From Acuticoccus mangrovi (GTDB lineage: Bacteria > Pseudomonadota > Alphaproteobacteria > Rhizobiales > Amorphaceae), in assembly GCF_016411865.1 (NCBI RefSeq), contig NZ_JAEKJA010000003.1, positions 434,001 through 498,000 of the forward strand: a stretch of 64,000 nt of DNA, read 5' to 3'. Below are positions 18,492-26,885 of the stretch, one piece after another. Positions within the stretch are counted from its first letter, which is position 1, and each line of letters opens with the position of its first letter. The position numbers and the translations under genes are program-made. The notes below the pieces were generated by a model that saw only the letters and a list, made by a program, of their open reading frames with translations, had not been told where the DNA came from and did not search any database.

Positions 18492-18506
18492 TTGCATACA
18501 AACGAT
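18487..18506. promoter_or_regulatory. 20-bp palindromic operator candidate
   Basis: ATCGTTTGCATACAAACGAT: perfect 8-base arms around a four-base centre, overlapping the -10 box and the expected transcription start of the ten-gene operon. Position and symmetry are those of a repressor site for a dimeric regulator. The MarR-family protein encoded as the last gene of the same operon (30221-30640) is the obvious candidate; a GntR-type protein encoded elsewhere is the alternative. Confidence 0.65.
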
Positions 18507-18522
18507 CTTGCGGAGCCTGCTC

Positions 18523-19374
18523 GTGACGTATCTGCGACCGACGACGCTCGACGATGCCCTGGCGGCGCTCGCTGGTCCGCCGGTCACGATCCTCGCCGGC
18601 GGGACCGACGTCTTTCCCGCCCTCGGCGAGCGTCCCGCCCCGCGTCCCTATCTCGACATCTCGCGCGTCGCCGAGCTGCGGCGCATCGAGGAGAACGCCG
18701 CCGGCTGGCGGATCGGCGCCACCGCCACCTGGACCGACATCGTCAACGCCCCCCTGCCCGCCGCGTTCGACGGGTTGAAGGCCGCCGCCCGCGAGGTCGG
18801 CTCGGTGCAGATCCAGAACGCCGGCACCGTTGCCGGCAATCTGTGCAACGCCTCCCCGGCCGCCGACGGCGTGCCGGCCCTCCTCGCCCTCGGCGCCGAC
18901 GTCGAGATCGCCCGCAGCGGCGCCCGCCGCACCGTGCCGCTCGCCGAGTTCGTCACCGGCCCGCGCCGCACCGCCCTGTCGCCGGGCGAGATGGTGAGCG
19001 CGATCCTCGTCCCGCCGCACCCGCAGCACGCGGTTGGCGGCTTCGCCAAGCTCGGCGCCCGGCGCTACCTCGTCATCTCCATCGCCATGGCCTCGGCGGT
19101 GGTGGTGCCGGAGGCGGGGCGCGCCGCGAGCGCCCGCGTCGCCGTCGGCTCCTGCGGGCCCGTCGCGAGCCGCCTTCCCGCCCTCGAGGACGCGCTCGCC
19201 GGCGCTCCCCTCGAACGCCTCGCCGAGCGCGTCGCCCCGGAGCACCTCGCCCCGCTCTCGGCGATCGACGACGTGCGCGGCACCGCCCTCTACCGCCTCG
19301 ACGCCGCCGCCACCTTGCTCGCCCGTCTTCTGGGCGAGGTCGGCCGCGCCGCCCTTTCGGGAGACCGCCCATGA
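18523..19374 (+). CDS. Molybdenum hydroxylase FAD-binding (medium) subunit
   Basis: The 283-residue FAD subunit of a xanthine-dehydrogenase-family molybdenum hydroxylase. It carries electrons from the 2Fe-2S clusters to the external acceptor. FAD-binding motifs are present: TILAGGTDVFPAL near the N-terminus and QIQNAGTVAGNLCNASPAADGVPALLALGA in the middle, with LGARRYLVIS later. GTG at 18523 was chosen because CGGAG lies seven bases upstream; an in-frame TTG at 18508 falls too close to the promoter. It is the first gene of the ten-gene cluster and its stop overlaps the next start as ATGA. Confidence 0.9.
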   Translation: MTYLRPTTLDDALAALAGPPVTILAGGTDVFPALGERPAPRPYLDISRVAELRRIEENAAGWRIGATATWTDIVNAPLPAAFDGLKAAAREVGSVQIQNAGTVAGNLCNASPAADGVPALLALGADVEIARSGARRTVPLAEFVTGPRRTALSPGEMVSAILVPPHPQHAVGGFAKLGARRYLVISIAMASAVVVPEAGRAASARVAVGSCGPVASRLPALEDALAGAPLERLAERVAPEHLAPLSAIDDVRGTALYRLDAAATLLARLLGEVGRAALSGDRP

Positions 19375-22154
19375 GCGACGCCGCCCTCGCCCCGGACGCA
19401 GCCGAAGCCGCGGCCGACGCCACCGCCGCCATCGGCTTCGTCCTCAACGGCCGCCCCGTGTCGGCCGCCGTCTCGCCCGGCATGCGTCTGTCGGAGGCGC
19501 TGCGCCAGCATCTGGCGACGCGCGACGTCAAGGTGGGCTGCAACGCCGGTGACTGCGGCGCCTGCACCGTGCTTCTCGACGGGGCGGCGGTGTGCGCCTG
19601 CCTCGTCGCCACGCGCCAGGTCGAGGGCAAGCGCGTCGACACCCTCGCCGGCCTCCTCGACACCCCCGAAGGCCACCGCCTCGCCGACGCCTTCGCCCGC
19701 CACGGCGCCGCCCAATGCGGCATCTGCACGCCGGGCATGATGGTCGCCGCCGTGCCGCTCCTCGCCGCGGACCCCGCCCCCTCCGAGGCCGCCGTGAAGG
19801 ACGCCCTCGGCGGCGTCCTGTGCCGCTGCACCGGCTATCGCAAGATCATCGCCGCCGTGATGGACGCCGCGGGCCCCGCCGCCGACGCCCCCGCCGAGGC
19901 CGACGGCGTCGGCGCCCGCATCCCCCGCATCGACGGTCACGCCAAGATCCACGGCACCGAGCGCTTCGGCGACGATGTCGCCCCGGCGGACGCTCTCGTG
20001 GTGCGCGTCGTCCGCTCGCCTCACCCCCGCGCCGCCTTCACCTTCGGCGACCTCGACGACTACGCCGCCCGCCACGGCGTCACTGTGCTGACGGCGGCCG
20101 ACATTCCCGGCGTCAACCGCTTCGGCGTCATCCCGCCCTTCGCCGACCAGCCGGTGTTCGCCGAGCGCGAGGCCCGCTTCCGCGGCGAAGCCGTCGCTGC
20201 CGTCGTCGGCGAGGCCGACACCATCGCCGCACTCGACGCCTTCCCGGTGAGCTTCACGCCGCTCCCCGCCGTCACCGACCCCGCCGCTGCGCAGGCGGAG
20301 GACGCGCCGCGCCTCCACGAGAGCCGCCCCGGCAACGTCATGTGCCGCGGCCTGGTGCGCCGCGGCGACGCCGATGCCGCCCTCGCCCGCGCCGACGTCG
20401 TCGCCGAGGGCCGCTTCCGCTCCCCCTTCGTCGAGCATGCCTATATCGAGCCCGAGGCGGGCTACGCCGTCTGCGTCGGCGACCGCGTCGAGGTCTACGC
20501 CTCGACGCAGGCCCCGGTGATGGACCTCGAAGGCCTCGCCCCCATCCTCGGCCTGCCGGTCGAGAAGGTGCGCATCGTCCCGACCGCGGTGGGCGGCGGC
20601 TTCGGCTCCAAGCTCGACCTCTCGGTGCAGCCCTACATCGCCCTCGGCGCCATGAAGACCGGCCGCCCGGTGCGCCTCGCCTACTCGCGCACCGAATCCA
20701 TGCAGTCCTCGACCAAGCGCCACCCGTCGGACATCGTCGCCCGCATCGGCGCGACCCGCGACGGCCGCATCTGCGGCTTCCACTTCGAGGGCGACTTCGA
20801 CACCGGCGCCTACGCCTCGTGGGGGCCGACGGTGGCGAACCGCGTCCCCGTCCACGCCTCGGGCCCCTACCGCGTCGACGACTATCTCGCAAAGAGCGCC
20901 GGGATCCACACCCACAACCCGCCCTCGGGCGCCTTCCGCGGCTTCGGCGTGCCCCAGTCGGCGATCGCCCAGGAGGTGCTGTTCGAGGATCTCGCCGAAG
21001 CCCTCGGCATCGACCCGCTGGAGTTCCGCCGCCGCAACGCGCTCGAGAACGGCGTCCCCACCGTCTGCGGCCAGATCTTCGAGCAGGGTGTCGGCATCGG
21101 CGCCTGCTTCGACGCCCTCGCCCCGCACTTCGCCCGCGCCCGCGCCGAGGCCGAGGCGTTCAACGCCGCGGCCCGGGCCGCCGGCTCGCCGCTGCGCCGC
21201 GGGGCGGGCCTCGCCGCCGGCTGGTATGGCTGCGGCAACACCTCGATGGCGAACCCCTCCACCATCCGCTCCGGCGTGACGCCGGAGGGCCGCATCGTCC
21301 TCCACCAGGGGGCGATGGACATCGGCCAGGGCGCCAACACCGTCATCACCCAGATCTTCGCCGCCGCCCTCGGCGTACCCGTCGCGGCGGTCGCCCTCGT
21401 CGGCCCCGACACCGACGTCACCCCCGACGCCGGCAAGACCTCCGCCTCGCGCCAGACGCTGATCTCGGGCAACGCCGCCCGCCTGTCGGGCGCCGCCCTG
21501 CGCGCCATGATCCTGCGCCAGGCGAACGCCGGCGACGACGCCCGCATCGAGCCCACCGCCGCCGGCCTCGTGATCCACGACGGCGCCGCCTCGCGCCCGC
21601 TCGACCTCGCCGCGCTTCCCGTCGACCGCCTCGGCTACACCCTTTCCGCCGAGGAGAGCTGGGACCCGCCCACCGCGCCGATGGACGAGAACGGCCAGGG
21701 GGTCCCCTACGCCGTGTTCGGCTACGCCGCCCACCTCTGCGAGCTCACCGTCGACACCGCCCTCGGCACCGTGCGGCTCGAAAAATTCACCGCCGCCCAC
21801 GACGTCGGCAAGGCGATCAACCCGCTCCTCGTCGAAGGCCAGGTGGAAGGGGGCATCGCCCAGGGCGCCGGCATGGCGCTCATGGAGGCCTATATCCCCG
21901 GCCAAACCGAGGACCTCCACAACTATCTGATCCCGACGATCGGCGACATGCCGCCGGTCGAGACCCTCATCATCGAGGAGCCGGACGCCCACGGCCCGCA
22001 CGGCGCCAAGGGCCTCGGCGAGCATTGCCTCATCCCCACGGCTCCCGCGATCCTCAACGCCATCCGCCACGCGAGCGGCGCGCGCCTCACCACGGTGCCG
22101 GCCACTCCGTCGGCGGTCCGCGCCGCCATCCGCGCGGCCGAGGAGGCCCAATGA
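19371..22154 (+). CDS. Molybdenum hydroxylase: fused 2Fe-2S and molybdopterin subunits
   Basis: A 927-residue fusion. Residues 20-165 form the small iron-sulfur subunit: Cys57, Cys62, Cys65 and Cys77 for the plant-type 2Fe-2S cluster, and Cys116, Cys119, Cys151 and Cys153 (CGIC...CRC) for the second cluster. From about residue 175 the molybdopterin-binding large subunit follows, with VGGGFGSK, SGAFRGFG, QGAMDIGQGANTVI and the catalytic Glu884 in GAKGLGEH near the C-terminus. The family hydroxylates electron-poor rings or aldehydes with water as oxygen source. The motifs do not reveal the substrate; the neighbours suggest a nicotinate-like N-heterocycle. Start and stop both overlap the neighbouring genes by ATGA, so the operon is translationally coupled. 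No dedicated maturation chaperone is seen nearby. Confidence 0.93.
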   Translation: MSDAALAPDAAEAAADATAAIGFVLNGRPVSAAVSPGMRLSEALRQHLATRDVKVGCNAGDCGACTVLLDGAAVCACLVATRQVEGKRVDTLAGLLDTPEGHRLADAFARHGAAQCGICTPGMMVAAVPLLAADPAPSEAAVKDALGGVLCRCTGYRKIIAAVMDAAGPAADAPAEADGVGARIPRIDGHAKIHGTERFGDDVAPADALVVRVVRSPHPRAAFTFGDLDDYAARHGVTVLTAADIPGVNRFGVIPPFADQPVFAEREARFRGEAVAAVVGEADTIAALDAFPVSFTPLPAVTDPAAAQAEDAPRLHESRPGNVMCRGLVRRGDADAALARADVVAEGRFRSPFVEHAYIEPEAGYAVCVGDRVEVYASTQAPVMDLEGLAPILGLPVEKVRIVPTAVGGGFGSKLDLSVQPYIALGAMKTGRPVRLAYSRTESMQSSTKRHPSDIVARIGATRDGRICGFHFEGDFDTGAYASWGPTVANRVPVHASGPYRVDDYLAKSAGIHTHNPPSGAFRGFGVPQSAIAQEVLFEDLAEALGIDPLEFRRRNALENGVPTVCGQIFEQGVGIGACFDALAPHFARARAEAEAFNAAARAAGSPLRRGAGLAAGWYGCGNTSMANPSTIRSGVTPEGRIVLHQGAMDIGQGANTVITQIFAAALGVPVAAVALVGPDTDVTPDAGKTSASRQTLISGNAARLSGAALRAMILRQANAGDDARIEPTAAGLVIHDGAASRPLDLAALPVDRLGYTLSAEESWDPPTAPMDENGQGVPYAVFGYAAHLCELTVDTALGTVRLEKFTAAHDVGKAINPLLVEGQVEGGIAQGAGMALMEAYIPGQTEDLHNYLIPTIGDMPPVETLIIEEPDAHGPHGAKGLGEHCLIPTAPAILNAIRHASGARLTTVPATPSAVRAAIRAAEEAQ

Positions 22155-23689
22155 GCACCCCCGACACCCCCGCAAAGCCCGACAAGATCCGCTGCGACGC
22201 CTGCCCCGTCCTCTGCTACATCGCCGAGGGCCGCACCGGCGCCTGCGACCGCTACGCCAATCACGGCGGCGAGCTCGTCCGCCTCGATCTCCTCACCGTG
22301 ATCGAGGAGACCGCGGACAAGGGCGCCAAGATGGTCCCCTTCCTCGACGCCGGCGGCGAGTGGGACGGCGACCTCGTGCACGCCTCCCGCCCCTTCGTCA
22401 CCGCCGTCGGCGCCGGCACCACCTACCCGGACTATAAGCCCGCCCCCTTCATCATCTCCCAGCCGACGGACGACGCCGACATGGTGACCGTCGTCACCGA
22501 AGGCATCTTCAGCTACTGCGGCGTCAAGGTGAAGATCGACACCGACCGCCACATCGGCGAGGAGCGCGCCGTCGTGCGCGTCGACGGCGAGCCCATCGGC
22601 CACGTCATGACCTCCGAATACGGCTCGCGCATGCTCTCGCTCGGCGGCGTCGACCACCTCACCGGCGGCTCCAAGAAGGAAGGCCGCGTCACCTGCGCCG
22701 CCCTCCTCGCCCTCTGCAACCGCGAGCCGGTCGAGATGACCATCGACGACGGCGCCAGCCTCGTCGTCCAGGCCGGCAAGCCGCCGATCATCGATGGCGT
22801 GACCGAGGCGCGCATGCGCGTCGGCTGCGGCTCGGCCACCATCGGCATGTTCGCCCGCCAGTGGCTCGGCCTCGTCGACGAGGTGGTGGTGGTCGACGAC
22901 CACATCACCGGCGTCCTCTCCGAGCACCAGTCGGGCAAGCTCCTCGGCATCCCGCCCACCGGCATCAAGATGAAGGGCCGCCGCTCTACCCCCGGACGCT
23001 ACTTCCAGGTGGCGAACCCCGGCACCTCCTGGGGCGGCACCGACATCGAGGACCCGCTCGCGATCCTCGGACCCTTCGACCCTAAGGTCGCCTGGCCGGG
23101 CCTCACCCTCTTCATGGTCTCCACCACCGGCGAGCACGCCGCCTACTACGTGCTCGACGACGCCCTCGTCCCGCAGCCCGCACCGCTCACGCCGGCGCTC
23201 CAGGCCGTCGCCGAGCGCATCGCGGAGAACTGCGAGCCCGCCACCTGCTCCGTCCTCTTCATGGGCGGCGCCGGCGGCTCGCTGCGCGCCGGCGTCACCG
23301 AGAACCCGGTGGGCCTCACCCGCTCCGTCAAGGCCGCCCTCACCAAGGTCACCTGCGGCGGCGCCGACACCTATGTCTGGCCGGGCGGCGGCATCACCGT
23401 GATGGTCGATGTCCTCGACATGCCCACCAACTCGTTCGGCTACGTGCCCACCCCCGCCCTCGTCGCCCCCATCGAGTTCACCATGGCGCGCGACGACTAC
23501 GCCGCGCTCGGCGGCCACGTCGGCGAGATCCAGCCGCTCGACGACGTCCTCGCCAGCGAGCGCCGCCGCGGCCTGCGCGTCACCCGCCGCGCCGCCCCGG
23601 GCGAAGCGCCGCAGGACGTCGCGGCCCCCTCGACGGGCGACGAGCCCGCCGCCGCCCACACCCCGAGCCACCCCGGAAAAGCGGCCTGA
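22151..23689 (+). CDS. 6-hydroxynicotinate reductase-like iron-sulfur protein
   Basis: A 512-residue protein resembling 6-hydroxynicotinate reductase, the enzyme that in nicotinate fermentation reduces the ring formed by nicotinate hydroxylase. An N-terminal ferredoxin-like cysteine set is visible: Cys15, Cys18, Cys22 and Cys32 in CDACPVLC...TGAC. The body has repeated Gly-rich segments (RVGCGSATIGMFARQW, LFMGGAGGSLRAG, TKVTCGGADTYVWPGGG) of the kind that hold flavin or further clusters. The C-terminal 40 residues are low complexity. Placement directly behind a molybdenum hydroxylase with ATGA overlap strongly supports a consecutive hydroxylate-then-reduce pathway. The family name comes from my recognition of the sequence; the substrate is not proven. 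Confidence 0.78.
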   Translation: MSTPDTPAKPDKIRCDACPVLCYIAEGRTGACDRYANHGGELVRLDLLTVIEETADKGAKMVPFLDAGGEWDGDLVHASRPFVTAVGAGTTYPDYKPAPFIISQPTDDADMVTVVTEGIFSYCGVKVKIDTDRHIGEERAVVRVDGEPIGHVMTSEYGSRMLSLGGVDHLTGGSKKEGRVTCAALLALCNREPVEMTIDDGASLVVQAGKPPIIDGVTEARMRVGCGSATIGMFARQWLGLVDEVVVVDDHITGVLSEHQSGKLLGIPPTGIKMKGRRSTPGRYFQVANPGTSWGGTDIEDPLAILGPFDPKVAWPGLTLFMVSTTGEHAAYYVLDDALVPQPAPLTPALQAVAERIAENCEPATCSVLFMGGAGGSLRAGVTENPVGLTRSVKAALTKVTCGGADTYVWPGGGITVMVDVLDMPTNSFGYVPTPALVAPIEFTMARDDYAALGGHVGEIQPLDDVLASERRRGLRVTRRAAPGEAPQDVAAPSTGDEPAAAHTPSHPGKAA

Positions 23690-23855
23690 TGCGCTCGCCC
23701 GCCGGCCGTCGCATCACGTCCTTCCGACCCCCTTCGGCCGGCCGACGGCTTGACGCGGCCGGCTCCACCCTCATCATCGCGCCCGACGGTCCGCGTCGGC
23801 GCCTGCGAGGATGCTGCGCGGGCGAACCAACCCGCCAGCCCGGAGAGGTCTCCCC

Positions 23856-24716
23856 ATGACCGAACCCACCGCCTCGCTGCTTCCCGATGGGCGCCTCCAT
23901 CTCAATCACGGCCCCATCGACCTCGTGATCAGCGCCGACGGAGCCCCCGAGGCGGTGGAGCTCGCCTTCGAAGCCGCCGCCGGCCGCTTCGCCACCATCC
24001 TGGTGGAGCTCGTCGACGAGCTGCCCCTGCTGCGCTGGCCCGCCCGCGCCGACACCCACGCCACCGGCCTCGTCGCGAGCCGCATGGTCGCCGCCGTCGT
24101 GCCCCACGCCGAAGCGACCTTCATCACCCCGATGGCCGCCGTCGCCGGCGCCGTCGCCGACGAGATCCTCGACGTGATGACCGCCGCCGCGCCGCTCACC
24201 CGCGTGTTCGTGAACAACGGCGGCGACATCGCCATCCATCTCTCCGGCGGCCAGCGCGCTCATGCCCGCCTCGCCGCCCACGACGGCACCGAAATCGGCC
24301 GCGCCGCCATCGTGTCGGGCGACGGGGTCGGCGGCATCGCCACCTCCGGCCGCGACGGCCGCTCCTTCTCCCTCGGCATCGCCGACGCCGTCACCGTGCT
24401 CGCCGCGAGCGCCGCCGAGGCCGACGCCGCCGCCACCCTCATCGCCAACGCCGTCGACCTTGCCGACCACCCCGCCGTCACCCGCGCTCCCGCCGACACG
24501 CTCGATCCCGACTCCGACCTCGGCAGCCGCCTCGTCACCACCCACTGCGGCCCGCTGCGCGACGACGAGAAGCGCCTCGCCCTCGCCGACGGCGCCGCCA
24601 CCGCCCGCCGCATGATGGCGGCCGGCCTCATCCGCGGCGCGGCCCTCTTCCTGCAGGGCCGCTCCCGCATCCTTGGCGGCGGTCGCCAGATCGTCCGCGA
24701 GCGCCCCGAAGAATAG
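23856..24716 (+). CDS. UPF0280 family protein (ApbE-like fold)
   Basis: A 286-residue member of UPF0280, a family of unknown function distantly related to ApbE flavin transferases. Visible features include the N-terminal GRLHLNHGPIDLVI, a conserved MAAVAGAVADEILDVM segment and RVFVNNGGDIAIHL, then DGVGGIATSGRDGRSFSLGIADAVTVLA. GGAGAGG seven bases upstream fixes the ATG at 23856. It follows the reductase-like gene after a 166-base spacer with no other gene. In this setting it might modify or supply a flavin to one of the redox proteins, but that is conjecture. Confidence 0.78.
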   Translation: MTEPTASLLPDGRLHLNHGPIDLVISADGAPEAVELAFEAAAGRFATILVELVDELPLLRWPARADTHATGLVASRMVAAVVPHAEATFITPMAAVAGAVADEILDVMTAAAPLTRVFVNNGGDIAIHLSGGQRAHARLAAHDGTEIGRAAIVSGDGVGGIATSGRDGRSFSLGIADAVTVLAASAAEADAAATLIANAVDLADHPAVTRAPADTLDPDSDLGSRLVTTHCGPLRDDEKRLALADGAATARRMMAAGLIRGAALFLQGRSRILGGGRQIVRERPEE

Positions 24717-24724
24717 GACCGACG

Positions 24725-25309
24725 ATGCCCGCCGATATCCGTAAGATCACCGTCATCCTCGACGAGACCCACAAGGAGATGGGCCGCATCATCGCCCCGC
24801 CCACGCGGCGCGCGGCGGCCATCGCGGTCATCGCCAACCCGTTCGCCGGCCGCTACCAGCACGACCTCTCCGAGCTGATCGAGATCGGTGCCGAGCTCGG
24901 CGCGATGCTCGGCCGGCGCTGCGTCGCCGCCCTCGGCATCGCCCCCGAAGCCGCCCAGTCCTACGGCAAGGCGGCGATGGTGGGCGAGGCGGGCGAGCTC
25001 GAGCACGCCGCCGCCATCCTCCACCCCAAGCTCGGCGCCCCGCTGCGCGCCGAGGTCGGCGGCGGCGCCGCCCTCGTCCCCTCCTCCAAGAAGATGGGCA
25101 GCCCCGGCCAGGTCCTCGACATCCCCCTCGGCCACAAGGACGCCGCCTACGTCCGCTCCCACTTCGACGGCATGGAGGTGCGCCTCAACGACGCCCCCCG
25201 CGCCGGCGAGATCATGGTCGCCGTCGCCGTCACCGACAGCGGCCGCCCGCTGCCGCGCGTCGGCGGCCTGAAGCACGATGAGATCAAGGGCGAAGATGGC
25301 CTTCGCTGA
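24725..25309 (+). CDS. DUF1185 / 'amino acid synthesis' family protein
   Basis: A 194-residue protein of the PF06684 group (labelled amino acid synthesis protein; the label has little biochemical support). Typical parts are IRKITVILDETHKEMGR, an AVIANPFAGRYQ segment, GKAAMVGEAGELEHAAAILHPKLG, and PSSKKMGSPGQVLDIPLGHKDAAYVRSHFDGMEV. Known structures of the family show a small alpha/beta fold without an established reaction. It starts eight bases after the UPF0280 stop. Co-occurrence with a ring hydroxylase and reductase suggests an enzyme acting on a ring-derived intermediate; this is inference. Confidence 0.78.
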   Translation: MPADIRKITVILDETHKEMGRIIAPPTRRAAAIAVIANPFAGRYQHDLSELIEIGAELGAMLGRRCVAALGIAPEAAQSYGKAAMVGEAGELEHAAAILHPKLGAPLRAEVGGGAALVPSSKKMGSPGQVLDIPLGHKDAAYVRSHFDGMEVRLNDAPRAGEIMVAVAVTDSGRPLPRVGGLKHDEIKGEDGLR

Positions 25310-25352
25310 CCCCACCCCGGCCCCAACCCCTGGCCCTCGAAGAGGAGTAGCC

Positions 25353-26567
25353 ATGCTGACACGTCGCGGACTTCACAAGGCGCTCGCCGCCGTTCTCGTC
25401 GCCACGCCGTTCGCCGCCTCGGCGGCGCTCGCCCAGGACCCCATCAAGATCGGCGAGATCAACTCCTACACCCGCATGACCGCCTTCACCGACCCCTACA
25501 AAAAGGGGTGGGAGCTGGCGCTCGAGGAGATCAACGCCGCCGGCGGCGTCGGCGGCCGCCCGCTCGAGGTCATCAGCCGCGACGACACCGGCGATCCCGC
25601 CACCGCCATCCGCATCGCCGACGAGCTCGTCAACCGCGACCACGTCGCGCTGATCTTCGGCACCTTCCTGTCGAACATCGGCCTCGCCGTGTCCGACTTC
25701 GCCAAGCAGAACGAGGTGCTGTTCATCGCCTCCGAGCCGCTCACCGACGCCATCGTCTGGTCGGCCGGCAACAAGTACACCTACCGCCTGCGCCCCTCCA
25801 CCTACATGCAGGCCGCGATGCTCGCCGCCGAGGCCGCCAAGACCGACGCCGTCAAGTGGGCGACCATCGCCCCCAACTACGCCTACGGCACCGACGCGGT
25901 GGAGGCCTTCAAGGCGAACCTCAAGAAGCTGAAGCCGGAGGTGGAGTTCGTCGAGGAGCAGTGGCCGACCCTCTTCAAGATCGACGCCGGCTCGGCCGTG
26001 CGCGCCCTCGAAGGCGCCAAGCCCGACGGCATCTACAACGTCACCTTCGGCGGCGACCTCGCGAAGTTCGTCCGCGAAGGCTCGCTGCGCTACCTCTTCG
26101 ACGATCGCGTGGTGGTCGGCCTGTTGACGGGTGAGCCCGAATATCTCGATCCCCTCGGCGACGAGACCCCCGACGGCTGGATCGTCACCGGCTACCCCGG
26201 CCTCGCCGTCGACACCCCCGCCCACGAGGCGTTCGAGAAGGCCTATGTCGACAAGTGGGGCGAGGCGCCGAAGACCGGCTCCCTCGTCGGCTACAACTCG
26301 ATGCTGACGGTCAAGGCGCTGCTCGAGGCCTCCCCCTCGCTCGAGACCGAGGACCTCGTCGCCACCATGGCGGGCCTCAAGGTCCCGACGAGCCCGACGG
26401 GCCCGTTCTTCTACCGGGCCGCCGACCACCAGTCGACGATGGGCGCCTATGTCGGCAAGACCGCCCTCGTCGACGGCAAGCCCGGTATGGTCGACTGGTT
26501 CTACGCCCCCGGCGAGGACTTCCTGCCGAGCGAGGAGGAAGCCGCCAAGCTGCGCCCGGCCGAGTAG
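25353..26567 (+). CDS. Branched-chain-type ABC transporter substrate-binding protein
   Basis: A 404-residue periplasmic binding protein of the LivK/Leu-Ile-Val class. The signal peptide starts MLTRRGLHKALAAVLVATPF with a Tat-like twin arginine and should be cut after ALA-Q. The mature protein begins DPIKIGEINSYTRMTAF and shows two Rossmann-like lobes (LIFGTFLSNIGLAVSDFA; WATIAPNYAYGTDAVEAFKANLKK). Binding proteins of this class transport amino acids but in soil and marine Alphaproteobacteria often bind aromatic acids. GAGGAG five bases upstream fixes the ATG at 25353. It is separated from the permease gene by an unusual spacer full of hairpins that may raise its level relative to the permease. 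Confidence 0.92.
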   Translation: MLTRRGLHKALAAVLVATPFAASAALAQDPIKIGEINSYTRMTAFTDPYKKGWELALEEINAAGGVGGRPLEVISRDDTGDPATAIRIADELVNRDHVALIFGTFLSNIGLAVSDFAKQNEVLFIASEPLTDAIVWSAGNKYTYRLRPSTYMQAAMLAAEAAKTDAVKWATIAPNYAYGTDAVEAFKANLKKLKPEVEFVEEQWPTLFKIDAGSAVRALEGAKPDGIYNVTFGGDLAKFVREGSLRYLFDDRVVVGLLTGEPEYLDPLGDETPDGWIVTGYPGLAVDTPAHEAFEKAYVDKWGEAPKTGSLVGYNSMLTVKALLEASPSLETEDLVATMAGLKVPTSPTGPFFYRAADHQSTMGAYVGKTALVDGKPGMVDWFYAPGEDFLPSEEEAAKLRPAE

Positions 26568-26583
26568 CCGTCCCCTTCCCACC

Positions 26584-26613
26584 CCCCGCTCCGGCCGAGG
26601 CGTCGGAGCGGGG
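26584..26613 (+). terminator. hairpin directly after the binding-protein gene
   Basis: Perfect 10-base arms CCCCGCTCCG (26584-26593) and CGGAGCGGGG (26604-26613) around a ten-base loop, 17 bases after the stop codon. No T-run. Probably a partial terminator or a 3'-end stabiliser that lets the binding protein be made in excess of the membrane components. Confidence 0.5.
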
Positions 26614-26616
26614 CAC

Positions 26617-26690
26617 GGGAGGGCTTCGGCCGCGTCAAGGACGCCGCAGGCGCCCGCAGGGCTTGTCCTTGACGCGGCCGAAGCCCTCCC
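26617..26690. repeat. long perfect inverted repeat (26-bp arms)
   Basis: The arms at 26617-26642 and 26665-26690 are perfect reverse complements over 26 bases, beginning GGGAGGGCTTCGGCC, with a 22-base loop. This is much longer than needed for a terminator and lies between two genes of one operon. It may be part of a dispersed intergenic palindromic element. Confidence 0.85.
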
Positions 26691-26701
26691 CAGCCTTGAA
26701 A

Positions 26702-26750
26702 AGGGTCCCAGGCAAGAGGACCGCACCGCGGTCATCTTTCCTGGAACCCT
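26702..26750. repeat. imperfect inverted repeat (23-bp arms)
   Basis: Arms 26702-26724 and 26728-26750 match at 20 of 23 positions around a three-base centre; the left arm starts AGGGTCCCAGG. The three mismatches suggest an older palindrome than the one just upstream. Confidence 0.75.
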
Positions 26751-26775
26751 GCCCATCGGCGAGATGGAGGGGAGC

Positions 26776-26798
26776 ACGAGGGGAGGAACGCCCCTCGT
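26776..26798. repeat. short inverted repeat before the permease gene
   Basis: ACGAGGGG (26776-26783) and CCCCTCGT (26791-26798) form an 8-bp stem with a seven-base loop, followed by CTTTCTTA. It is the fourth hairpin of the 318-base spacer. A decamer GCCGGCGCGC also occurs twice in the last 70 bases of the spacer. I see no gene in it. Confidence 0.6.
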
Positions 26799-26885
26799 CT
26801 TTCTTAGAAAGCAATGCCGGCGCGCAGCGCCGTCCGAACCCACACCGCATCCACGCCGGCGCGCCCCGCCAACCCCGGAGCATCC

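Noticed and set aside
26635-26883. An 82-codon minus-strand frame in the hairpin spacer
   Set aside because: It is a translation of the inverted repeats, with no ribosome site; I treat the region as repeats.
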